A stretch of 64,000 nt of DNA from Leucogyrophana mollusca (lineage: Eukaryota > Basidiomycota > Agaricomycetes > Boletales): positions 90,303-154,302 of the forward strand of contig MU266372.1 in the NCBI GenBank assembly GCA_021014945.1, given 5' to 3'. Positions within the stretch are counted from its first letter, which is position 1. Every line of letters starts with the position of its first letter. The position numbers and the translations under genes were made by a program. Of the stretch, positions 38,321 through 49,294 are shown one piece after another. Below the pieces are notes generated by a model, which was given only the letters and a program-made list of their open reading frames with translations, did not search any database and was not told where the DNA came from.

Positions 38321-38458
38321 TTTACATGATCACTACTGTAGCTCTTGGATAACTTCCACGGTAGCGATTCTTCTCAAACGCATTCTGATTGCTGATGTGA
38401 ACGCTGCGAAGCGTAAATAACAAACGGCAGGGATGCACGACATGAACATAAAGAGGCA

Positions 38459-41400
38459 CTAGTATCCAAATCCACCCCTTCCTCCGGGTCCCTGATACGG
38501 ACTATTGTCAGGCAGTGGGTGGCCAGCTAGAATAGTTAGATTTAAAAACAGCCTCTGGTATACGTAGAAATCACTTACCTCCTCGAGAGGGCCCAGCTAG
38601 AGGTGGTGGTGGCGGAGTGGCCCCACTTGCTGCACTTGGAATGATAGCGTTCTGAAACATCATCATTATATTATCTACATGGAAAATTGGACCTAGGGTT
38701 AATATCGAGGTCAATCTAGTCACCTGGAAACACAAATGAAACAGACAAACCATCAAACGAGCTTGCGCTAGGGAGTTGTCCAACAAACCACGAGAGCGCG
38801 CTGGGCAATGGAGGACTATTCTCGTCACCCCCTCCCCTCTCTCTCCCGATAGGTAAGGGGACCCGCTCACGCTCCCTCTCCCAGGCTGCAGCGCCTCCAA
38901 AGCGGATCCGCGAAGGAGGGCCAGCCCACCTGTTGCGGTCTCTATCTCTGGGGGGTTGGGAAGACATTGGACGTGCACGCTTGGCAGGCGGGCCACTATC
39001 ACTCGACTGAGCAGAACCCTCGAAGCACTTGTAATTGGGCGATAAACATCGCTTCGAGGACGTGCTAAGCTGCGAGGAAGGAATATGTGAATGGGAGGAC
39101 AATGGGAGGAGGGCACCTGTCTGTTTCTGGAGAGGCACGCTTGAACCTGACAGATTCAACGCAGTGGATTGACGGATAACCATAGCAAGGCCTAGATCCC
39201 GTGCAGCGATGGCGTCGGTACCCAAGTACGCGTGACGTTGAGCGAATCGTTTAATTGGCGGATCTAAAATGATCTCACGTCAGGCCGTTTGTTTGAGTAG
39301 CACCGGGGCACACTTACCAGAGGGGTAGACCTTCGCTATACGCTTTTCCAGCTTCTGCGCTGCCGCCAGATCACCGTACTGGTATTCGTATTGTGCCCAA
39401 CGTGCCCACAGTGGCCTTGCGCGTTCAGAGGGAAACGTGATGACGACGCGTTCAAAAAGTGCTCGGGCGTCTAGAAACAGTTCATCAGTTTATATCACGT
39501 TACTATGGTAATGAAACCTCAACTGATGTCATCGTTGACATGTATCAGGAACTCAAGGTATCGCAAGACAAATCGGATTTCATCGCCAAAACTTTCTAAA
39601 CCCTTCTGAAATATTCTTGCAGCGACACCCACACCATCTTCTTTTGTACAATGGTACTCCATAAGTGCTATGTGATCCCTAAGCGTAATCTCGATGACCA
39701 TTCGTTGACTCAACGTACCTGCGGACTCGTAAACTTCCCAAGGCGTCCAATGATCCCTCCTGGCCTTCGCAAATTTCTGTCGGAAGGCCTTGATGCCCTG
39801 GGCCCGCTGCACGAAGCGGATGTACATAATCCAAACGAGGCCATATTCGATTCTCCGTTCCGCAAGTTCTTCAGCTTCTGTCGGTTTCTGGTCCGCACTC
39901 TGGGTCACAAGGAACGGCTTGTTTAAAGGTGTTCTGGCCTCACTTAGACCTGTAGTGGTGGGGGGTGGTGTATTCGCGGGGACAGTGTGACCAGACCCAT
40001 CAGATGAGAACGACGAGTTTGCCGGGTTGACTCGAGCTTCAAGGGCCTCCAGATCGATACGCAACCTATCGAGAAGCTTATCAAACGTCATGATAACATC
40101 ATTCAGGTCTCCTCGTGCTTCTGTTTGCTCGGCGTATGCAAAATGGAGAAGGAAGCTGGTCGGATTGGCTTTCATGCCTGCTTTCAAGATACTTATAGCA
40201 TCCTCTTCCTTACCAACACTGTTAGTCCAGACAAATGCCATGTACCTAACGAAATGAATGAGCTTTCTTCTATCACATGAGCAACACGATTTAGACCCAC
40301 CATATCTCGCTGTAATATCTCATACAGATAACGGCTTTGCGGTATACACCTTGGATCCGCGATATAAGGGTGGACCGGTCCTTGTCTTCAAATCCGAGCG
40401 GATTGCTCTCTTCCCACTTGAAATAGGTTTTCCATGCGCCGACGAGTGCTCTTTCAGCTGGGTTGAACGTGGGCGTAGGAGGCAAATAATGGAGTGGGCG
40501 CGCAGAAGAAGACTGGGCTGGCGGAGGGAAAAGAGGACGTTGGTGATGCTGAAGCTGTCGCAGGACTGTGCGAGCTCGAACATAGGAGGCAGAAAGGCCT
40601 GACAAGATTTTCGTAGCCTACGAAATGATTGGTTACTTATTGGCACAAAAAGGGAGATTTTGGGACTCACCGCGATTTTATTCAGATTGATTTCAAACGC
40701 TTCGAGCTCATACCAGAGTTTTTCTACATTTTCGAGGGGAATTTGAACTGCACGGTGATAGACTTTGCGCAGAGTGTCCGTCTTCTGCGATTCTTCCCAT
40801 GGCGTAGTAGTCTGTATGCATCGTAAATGATCGAGGATATCGCGAGACGCAAATTCATACCTTCACGCCTTTTACGAATTGGATGTAGTCATTCCAGACG
40901 TCACCACTGTCTTTATCTTGTCCTATGTGATTGAGAGCAAACTCGTACGCCTTGATGACTGCATCACACGTGTTCGGTGTAGTGTTGAATCGTCTGGGTA
41001 GTAGTTTGTTCAGTGTACAAGTTATGCTACCGCCACTCACACTGACCTGACATAAGAAAGATAAAGTTTCCACAAGTCAACTGATGGGGACGCTTTCAGG
41101 TATTTCTTGAATAAGTCTTCCGCAAACTGGAACAGTCCGAGCCTGAGAAAGTGATTGAGGTTTGCTATTTGCGCAGAGGACTTGATAGCGTTCGGCTATA
41201 TTAGGCGCGCAACCAGGAGAGAATGAAAGGTACATACCGTGTTTGGATAAGTCTCAAGCAGCAATTTGTAGGATTCTCTTATTTGCTCAGTGTCACCGGC
41301 ATTCTCAGCAAGATCGACGAGTCTGTTCCATCCGTCTGGATTATGCGGTTCTTCACGCAACTCTGAACACAGCATATGCCACTCAGAGGGAGAATTTTGA

Positions 41401-41504
41401 GATGTGGTTGTAAGTGCCTGCGGGTTCAATGAGTCCAGGCCATGCAGAACGCCTTCCGACAGCTCGGTATTGTCGCCGCTGTAGGAGATATCATTTTTGA
41501 GCAT
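38459..41504 (-). CDS. RNA14: mRNA 3'-end processing protein RNA14 (CstF77 homologue)
   Basis: HAT-repeat scaffold of the pre-mRNA cleavage and polyadenylation factor in the nucleus. The protein begins near '[20 protein letters not shown]', then '[20 protein letters not shown]' and successive HAT repeats, for example '[20 protein letters not shown]', '[18 protein letters not shown]', and '[20 protein letters not shown]'. The conserved Suf-domain sequence '[18 protein letters not shown]' follows. After '[20 protein letters not shown]' the C-terminus is disordered with an RNA-binding-type basic stretch and ends '[10 protein letters not shown]', stop complement at 38459-38461. I place the start at ATG 41504, but the frame continues upstream to an intron acceptor at about 41582, so a 5' exon between 41580 and 41800 is likely and was not resolved. 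The inferred transposon starts at 41830, very near this promoter. Confidence 0.9.
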
Positions 41505-41821
41505 ATTGGATTGAGGGACCGTATCTGACTTTTGGTGCTGTTCTGATATATTCGTCGCAGCATCAACAGATGTCTTGATATACTAGGTAGGGTACAGGGG
41601 AAATCGTAAAAATATCATGATAATCATAATCGTGGTCATGATGATCGCAATCGTGGCCCTGGCCCCGGTGCATCTCAGAATACAGTGGTGGCTCCGGGCC
41701 GGATTTTGTTTGGTCGATTTTAATTAGACTCCAAGCATATTCCAGCCACTCGCACGCCGGACCGTTCCCAGGCGAGGACCATGGCTTCAAGTTGCCTTTG
41801 ACAGATGCCGCCCCCCTCTAC

Positions 41822-41829
41822 CTCTAAGT
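41822..41829. repeat. Left copy of 8-bp target-site duplication
   Basis: CTCTAAGT directly abuts the left inverted repeat. The same octamer in the same orientation abuts the right inverted repeat at 48080-48087. Confidence 0.6.
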
Positions 41830-41882
41830 GAGGGTACTGAATCGACTGGGGTGGGTAGCCGTAGATTCTACACAGAGAAAAT
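41830..41882 (+). repeat. Left terminal inverted repeat of the putative transposon
   Basis: Core TGGGGTGGGTAGCCGTAGA (19 nt) is shared exactly with the right end in inverted orientation. The outermost 8 bp match at only 4 positions, so the tips have decayed. Confidence 0.65.
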
Positions 41883-42020
41883 GCGTAGAATGGCGGAATG
41901 AGTTCGGAGACTCGCGTAGACAGTCCGTAGATAGCGCCAGTCGCCGAAAAGCGACCAAACAAACCCTTTTCGGCAAAAGTCGGCTAAGCGCCAGTTGCCT
42001 ACGACGTGTCTTCGTGGTCT

Positions 42021-42030
42021 TATAATATAA
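42021..42030 (+). promoter_or_regulatory. TATA box of CxC gene
   Basis: TATAATATAA starts 81 bp before the ATG at 42102 and lies inside the element, so the gene carries its own promoter. Confidence 0.45.
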
Positions 42031-42101
42031 GGACATGGTTGTTGTTGCCTTCAACGCCCACCCACACCACGTACTCCCCATACCCTTCGCCGGCGCTGAT
42101 A

Positions 42102-44317
42102 ATGGACCTCAAAGCCCTCGTGGGTGCACTACGTGACCATGAATTCTCTTCTCTCCTCGACACACCGCTAGTGGACGTTCTCAACTTTTTTCGTCTTTGT
42201 TGCATCGCTCTGCCCGCCATCCAACGACGCGTTGTTGATATCCACCAGGCACCCACCGATCTCCCTGTTGACGTCCTCCTCCTACTCTCGGCGATATTCG
42301 CAAGAGATGTCACGTTCGTTCGAGATTTTTGGAACGTGCTGAGAACAGCGGTGTGGGTTCACGGCGAGGTCTTCCCAACTGAACATGAAATCAAGGTATT
42401 TAACGCACATGGACGACATTTCGATATAGGCGAGCGTTCTACTTGATGTAACACTATGTATTGTGGTACTCATGTCTGTCTCTACAGCCTACGGTGATCT
42501 ATTCCCTCCAACGCGTGTCTGCCAAGTCCCTGACTGCCCCAATTATCGCGAGGACGACCATGTCTCGACCTTGACGGACCCTGTGACGCACAAAGCAACT
42601 CTCTTCACGTTGCGAGATGGGGCTATTCCCGTCCATTCTACGTCAACTTACTGTCGCAGTAAGTCTTCACCTATCCTTTCGATCACATCACCATGCCGAT
42701 GAATACTCAGAATGTCACCATCGCTATCACCATAACTATAGAGTGCACAAGAGCAGCTCGGAACGGCTCTACTATGGCGGTGTTCCAAGAGTGATTCAAG
42801 CCGCTCAACACTTTTTTCTCGAAAGTTCACTCCTCGAACTCTTTGCGGTGGCCAAGGTTTTCGGATGGTTAGTTCAGGTCTCGTCTTCGCTGCACTTTAT
42901 CAACATCATTTTTAGGCTGTCGAGCATGAACTGTGCGCGGGTATATAACGAGGCGCTTGCCGTACGTCACTCCTACATCTTGAACAACAAGCTAGCGTTC
43001 TCGTCTATCTACGAAAGTCACTTGGACGAAACATTGACTTGGCCTTGCTCTCTTCGTCTTCGGGATGCTGATGTCCTTAACGGCTTTTTCCTATACTCGC
43101 TACTACTTGACAAGGCGGAGAGAGGCAGTCTTCTTATCCTCCCTCATGACGCTGGAAGTCAGAAGCTTCGTATTGAGCCAGCGCTCATGGAACGGAACAA
43201 GGAAATGGAGGGGATAGGACAAGAGGCTTACCCACATGCGTGTGGTCTGTGCTTTATTGTTTTCGAAGACGACGATGGCCGTAAAAGTGAGACTCATCAG
43301 TGTGCACAAGCGTATCTGATTATTTCTGTCCACAGTGAAGATTCAACCTGCCGTATGCGACGGTAATACGATAGGACATCCATGCTGTGCTGTCCATGAC
43401 TGCAAGATCCCACTCATCACAAATAACCATCGATTCTGTGCTGACCATGCTCATCTACGTTTTGTATGTGCGGTCGAAGGTTGCAGTGTCAATGCCGCTC
43501 CGGGTTTTCGTACTTGTGACGGCGCCGAGCACCGGGCGTGCGAGCTTGCGTACTTCAGGCCAGCAAAGGCTCTCTTTCAGCTTCGAGCGAAGCTGAAGAA
43601 AGCAGGTATATCTATCCCATCTGACTCAGTTCCTTCGGGAGAAGGGGCCGACGACGAAGAAGTCATTATTGAATGTGACGGTAAAGCTGATGAAGGTAAT
43701 CAGAAGCTGCGGGCAAGATTTGGGCGACGTCGCACACATAACGAGCAGTTAATCATGCGTCCATGTGGTGTCATCCTGTCACGGGCGACATTTTTCGGAT
43801 CAGAAGCTATTTCGTCAGTCAATGTAAGGATATGATATGATGATGGTGGTCGAACAACACTGATTGTAGCGGTGTTTGTCAGGATTTTGCGAAGGCCACA
43901 TTTCCAACTCCTGGATCCACTCCCGAGTACTTCGTCTTCGATAATAACTGCAAACTGCGTGCCCACCAGGACAAAATCAAAGATACTCACTTTTCCCAAA
44001 CGGGTATGCCAGTAGATGTCTTCCACTTCAAGTCCAAGCATAAGGAAACAGACCTGTACTGCCAGCGGCAATGTAATCCTGCAGCGTTTCCGGAGCTCAT
44101 TCAAGATGGCAAGTGGCGGTTCAACACTTCCGTCTGCGAGCAGACTAATGTTTGGCTTGGTGGGTATCAAGCAATCCTGCGAGATATGGGGGTATACCGA
44201 TTTAATTTCTATCTTGATGAGATGATCAAGCGGCGGAATCGATATGTTATCTCGGAACTCAGAAGAAAAGGGCACGAGCCATGGAAAATACATATAGATG
44301 CACTTTTTCGTGGGTAG
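42102..44317 (+). CDS. CxC5/CxC6-type cysteine-cluster protein associated with KDZ transposons
   Basis: Belongs to the basidiomycete family of CxC cysteine-cluster proteins found with Kyakuja-Dileera-Zisupton transposases; biochemical role unknown, DNA or chromatin binding presumed. Exon 1 is helical ('MDLKALVGALRDHEFSSLLD'). A GC-AG intron (about 42430-42489) joins 'GRHFDI' to 'AYGDLFPPTRVC'. The first cluster reads 'CQVPDCPNY' then 'YCRKCHHRYHHNYRVH', spliced through a gtaagt intron. After a long helical middle comes a second cluster: 'CCAVHDCKIPL', 'RFCADHAHLRFVCAVEGCSV'. The conserved C-terminal part follows: 'EYFVFDNNCKLRAHQD', 'GMPVDVFHFKSKHKETDLYC', 'EQTNVWLGGYQAILRDMGV', 'YRFNFYLDEMIKRRN'. 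Stop at 44315-44317. All metal-binding residues seem intact. Convergent with the alpha-kinase gene. Confidence 0.82.
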
Positions 44318-44581
44318 TATACATAGGACAATAGACACCGATGAGGGAACTACTTTCCATGACCTACCCATGACCCTCCAACATCGAGGCTTAACTTGAT
44401 CCTCACAAGCAAGTCGTATTCACCTCTAGTAATGAATCAATTCAGCATTTATGATCAAAGATACTATACTAACCATGTAGCTCGGTATGGTAGTTAAGAA
44501 TGAAGTTGGTATAGAGAGAATGATGTCCAAATGATTAGTTGAATCGTAGGTAAGGAAAAATCGTAGCCAGTGAATTGATAA

Positions 44582-47456
44582 TCACAAAAAGGCTGACTGG
44601 CTATGGATCATAGACAAACCCAAAGAACTGCAGATTGTATTGCAGACGTGCTCGCCGGCAAAATTTTGTAGTCCTGACCATGAACCGTCATTGAGGTAAC
44701 TGGTCTTATTTACGGCATTGACACATGAGTGGGTCTTGCTGTCGAAGATATGAATGCCATCTACAGCAATTAGCACTGTTGAGAATAAGGGTGAATTTTA
44801 AATTATGATGAAGGCGCCAACGATGAAACGCACCTTGAAAATCGCAGTGAACTTTCTCACCACTGCTCACATGGAATGTGTGATGGGCAAATGCAGCAAG
44901 AGTATCCGTGAGCAATACAAAGCTATCGATCCGAAGAGAAGTCAGGTCACTCGTACCCTCAACCCATGGCTGACCAAGCCAAGTGGATTGATTAGGCTTG
45001 TTGAACAAGTACGACGGGAGAACATGGAAAGCTATTGTGAAGTTTTCCATGAGAAGTCATCGTAAAATGACGATCAGATTGTACTCACGATGTATGTCAA
45101 TAGCAGCCCTCTGAGCCGCCTGCTTGAATATAATAGATGCCAACCAACATTCGGTGAGCCGGTGAGCCTCATTCCAAACAGCGGTATCTTCTGTACCCCA
45201 TGGTTTCCACCAGTCGCCAGGCAAGGTGATACTCTTTGCAGCGAAGAACATATCTGCTCCGTTATGAGCACAGCGAAGCTGTAAATATTCTCTCAGCGAT
45301 CATATGAATGACATCGTAAGCAAAAGTCCCACCAGGAACACCTTCTTACAGCTTCCGATAGCGGCAGGTTGGTCACAAACCGATACTTCCTTCTTCACAC
45401 TATCTGCTGACGAGAAGCATGCTGGTGTGCCATCATCGCCGAGAGCAAACCACTCCATCCTCAGAACAAATTGAGAGATTGACATCTGATCCGAAGGTGA
45501 TGGTGAAATGTGAGGGAGAAAGGGCTCCGACATCGATTCCAAGGAATCTAGCAGATTCTGAATCTCTGGTGATAGCACAAACTCTGGGGGTGAAAATGGA
45601 CTTTCATTAGTCGGGAAGAGTTTTACATGGAATAACAAACCTTCAGTGACCACATCGGACAGTGTGGAGGGAGCCTCCTCGAACGAGGGATCGAGAATCG
45701 GGTCTTCCAAGATAGGCGGGGATTCAAGTGGTACCGAAGCCGTAGGGGATGAAATTGTCCCCGTCATAAGCTCACTAGACTGGTTAGCAGTATCGTAAGG
45801 TGGCTTTGAAGGTTTTTCTGTGGAAAACAATCATAAGCAACAGGAATATAACATATTAAATCCATCGCCTACCAAAACCCCGACGTGGGCCCTTGGAAGC
45901 AATCTTCTCTACTGCGCCAACAAGACGAGACCACTCGCCATCAGGAGTCTGACCATGCTCAACAAGGTCATCGATGAGCCCATTGTTCAAACCAATCACA
46001 TAGATACGTCTGTGCTTATGCACAGTGGAATTCACGAACATGATACCCGGGAAAACTCTGGCAAACGCCACACGAAGAGCTTTATCAGTCTTAATGCCTA
46101 CCAAGCTAGCTATTCCTGGGGCCATGTCGCAGACATACTCTCGTGGAAATTTGGTGCTCAAGGTCTGAAAAACAACGGGGCCAGCGGACAGCGTGCACAG
46201 ACTCGGAGACGTGATGGTCAATGGAGTTGGGCTTCCAGGATTAGTGACACGCCGCCGTTTAGGTGATAGGACAGTGGCATAGTCATCGAAGTCGAGAGAT
46301 CGCTTGACACTGGGGGAAAGGGAAGCCAATGCATCTTGAAGGCCCTCACACTCGTCGTTCGATAGCGTTATTGAACGTAGGAGGATACGAGCCTCAGATA
46401 CCACAGCTATAGGCAGCGCAACGTCTTGTGTCACCCATTCTGGTACTGGACGCTGAAAAAACACTGCGACATCGGTATCACGTAATTGGCTCGTGACTTT
46501 GCTATGCTCCGCAGGGATGAATTTCCCAGGGCAGGAGTTGGCAAGATTCATCCTGAACGGCGCTTGAGTTGCCTGCACACTTGTTAGATGTAATCAACAC
46601 AATAGAGGTTGACGCTGCACGCACCGTAGTCCACAATAAAACATGGACCATGTTCTTGATGCTCATTGCATGTCGCTGGTCGGCTTCGATACCTTTCTCT
46701 GCTTCATAGGTCCTCCGATGAGCTCGAGCCCATCCATCTGCGTAGCTATCCGCAAGTGGACGAGCATAGACGCGGGTGGCAACTGATCCAGAGGCCAGTG
46801 ACGTGATCGCTGATGGTGGACCAGCAGACCGCTGAGAAACGGGATCGCTCGAGTGCACAAAAGACGGCTGAGGTGAGGAGTCATGTGGACGTGAAAGAGA
46901 TGGCTGAAGAGACTGTGTACTCGGGCTTGTGCTGTTGACTATTGGACACAGTATTGTAGCGTGTGAGCTAGCAGCGGGAACTTCGTTGCCAGCCGTCGAA
47001 TGATGAACGCTGCATCCACCCGCCGCCTTGCAGCACTGAGAACACTGCACGGGTGTTCGACCGCATGACTTGTTAGCTTGGCGTGGCTGATTTTCCGCTG
47101 TGAGGCAGTTGATGGCCTGGCACAAGACAACAGTCTTCGCGCCTTGCATGCTCGAGACCTTGCGCACATGGCGCACTTGAACGTTGCTAGGGACATCGTC
47201 TAGCGGGGTCGGAGGGCTGTGCCATACGAAAAAGTTGCACTTCGCACACTGCCAAACCAAACGCAAATGAAAATTTATCTAAAAACATGTGCATTGTACT
47301 CACTCGTTGATAGAGTCTTCCGTAGTTGGTGATCTCCTTTCCAGTGCCCTCACAGCGGCGAACATCAGTCAGAGCGTCGTGATGACATGCAGGACACGTG
47401 TCAACCGCGGAGGGAGGGGGCTGTAAGGACTGTGGTGGTGCGCTGGAAAGGCTCAT
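44582..47456 (-). CDS. GRF-like zinc finger, cysteine cluster and alpha-kinase domain protein
   Basis: Atypical Ser/Thr kinase of the alpha-kinase (MHCK/eEF2K) class fused to an N-terminal zinc module. The ATG at 47456 gives 'MSLSSAPPQSLQPPPSAVDT', then a GRF-like finger 'CPACHHDALTDVRRC' to 'NYGRLYQR', spliced to 'CAKCNFFVWHS'. A second cluster reads 'CGRTPVQCSQCCKAAGGC'. A long middle region precedes the kinase: beta-3 Lys in 'ADMFFAAKSI', then 'LAAFAHHTFHVSSGEKVHCD' running into 'FQ', whose Asp and Gln match the alpha-kinase DxQ motif. Zinc ligands are in 'GEHVCNTICSSLGL'. Stop complement at 44582-44584. About seven introns; the one near 45310-45350 has a weak donor. A TATATAA lies 91 bp upstream of the ATG. 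The gene seems able to encode an active kinase. Both genes of the element carry cysteine clusters. Confidence 0.8.
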
Positions 47457-47540
47457 GGCGCCAATGAGCAGAGGCAAACGTCTGAATGAGAGTGAGGAGG
47501 AGGTGGAGGCACGAGAATCTGAATACTAACCAGGCGCAAA

Positions 47541-47547
47541 TTATATA
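47541..47547 (-). promoter_or_regulatory. TATA box of alpha-kinase gene
   Basis: TATATAA on the minus strand, 91 bp before the ATG at 47456. Confidence 0.4.
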
Positions 47548-47778
47548 GATTTGTGGAACCATTTCACGGTGAAGGTGGCCACGAAGGTGCCCTTGCGTGA
47601 TGTAAAAAGGCAGTGGAACAGAGATTGGCGACGACATATCACGCTAGGATCAGCGGGGGTGTTCGACTCGCAGATGTAAAGGTGTCCAAACAAGAGCGCA
47701 AGTATGAAAACAAAAGCGCCGAAGATTGTCCTGCGGGCGGAACAGGTCGCATCAGCGTTGTTCTTGTTCTTGTTGTTG

Positions 47779-47779
47779 A

Positions 47780-47811
<32 letters not shown>
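47779..47811. repeat. (GTC)n microsatellite
   Basis: Eleven uninterrupted 3-bp repeats at 47779-47811. It lies in the upstream region of the alpha-kinase gene, inside the putative transposon, and is likely to vary in length. Confidence 0.9.
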
Positions 47812-47812
<1 letters not shown>

Positions 47813-48026
47813 AGGTGGCAAGGGCGGGGAACGAGCACACTTGGTGGGAAAAACATCCCAAGAGTTCTCGGACCGATACCTATATATCCGGAGTTAGCAA
47901 TCTACCCGAACTCTTGCCGAATTCTACGGGAATTCTACCAAGAATCTACGCGGTTTGTTTGGTTGACCCCGACGTATACTACCCGAAATCCACGCAAAAT
48001 CCACGCGCTCTCGGGAATTCTCGCAG

Positions 48027-48079
48027 ATTTTCTCTGAGTGGATTCTACGGCTACCCACCCCAGCGGATTCAGACTTCTG
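48027..48079 (-). repeat. Right terminal inverted repeat of the putative transposon
   Basis: Reverse complement of the left repeat with 10 mismatches in 53 positions. Inward of it (47890-48020) are several copies of short strings such as GAATTCTAC and AATCCACGC, which look like subterminal repeats. Confidence 0.65.
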
Positions 48080-48087
48080 CTCTAAGT
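48080..48087. repeat. Right copy of 8-bp target-site duplication
   Basis: CTCTAAGT, identical to the octamer at 41822-41829 and in the same orientation. Confidence 0.6.
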
Positions 48088-48405
48088 GTAAGTCAGGAAG
48101 GTTACTCCGACAAATCCACGACCCTCATCTTAGGCAGTAGTTTTCGGCGGCAATACGCCGTCTAGAAGATCAGTTTTTATTGAGAGAAAACGACCATGAT
48201 GATCTCTGCAAAACCTCTGAGCACTTTCTCCCGGCCGTGCCTGGGTCCTCGCGACTCTCCCGTTCTTCCTCTGCTCCTCCAGCGCGCATCCAGGATAGGC
48301 CTCGCTATCCGTCACGAACCTGTACCGCCCAGGCGCCGTACCTACGCCTTTGTTATGTTCTCAAACTTTGTGAGCTTGTCGTCATAGCTGCTCGGATGCT
48401 CTTTC

Positions 48406-48777
<372 letters not shown>

Positions 48778-49294
48778 TTATGAGCTTGGATCCCGTTGAC
48801 TGTGACGAGGTATGTAGGTCGATGTATTGTTAATTCACTTTTGGGGTGATGCTCACGCACTCTTCATGTCTCCCGCGCCTTATACCACGCTGCGTATCCC
48901 CATGCACCTCCGACACCATCTGATGCCGTCATGCACCTGCCTGAACTCCCCATGAACCTCCCTCATTTTTCTGCAATCACCTGCATGCTCTTACGACCTC
49001 TCACATACGGTGCCTGGTGATTCGTCCTCTGGTATCCACTACCACCCTGACGTTAGGATTATCTCTCGCCATTTTTGTTACTTATGACCTTGACAACACT
49101 GGCGCTAACGGACAGACAATTGGCATACAATTACACTGAGATGCCAAACCCAACTACACTCGTCTAGGTCCTGGTCGACCATGCACGGAGACATAACTAA
49201 ATCATAGAGTGGAATCAATACAAGTACATATATGAACGCATATAGGAAACACTATCGAAAATACTATACTTGCAACTACGGTTATACTATGACA

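Larger units (their letters stand above)
41830..48079. mobile_element. Putative 6.25-kb non-autonomous DNA transposon with two cargo genes
   Basis: Boundaries are set by inverted repeats (41830-41882 and 48027-48079; 43 of 53 positions identical without gaps) immediately flanked by an 8-bp direct repeat, CTCTAAGT. Similarity continues more weakly inwards: the string 'ACCAAACAAACC' occurs about 120 bp in from both ends, in inverted orientation. An 8-bp duplication is usual for hAT-type elements and has been reported for Zisupton, a member of the KDZ group. Inside are two convergent genes: a CxC cysteine-cluster gene related to KDZ transposon-associated proteins, and a GRF/alpha-kinase gene. 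No transposase is encoded, so mobility would need an enzyme in trans. The alternative is two independent insertions of a small MITE in opposite orientations with a chance octamer. Confidence 0.6.

Noticed and set aside
47639..47897. Frames encoding homopolymer runs (Asp, Thr, Ser or Val) around 47780
   Set aside because: These are translations of the (GTC)n microsatellite.
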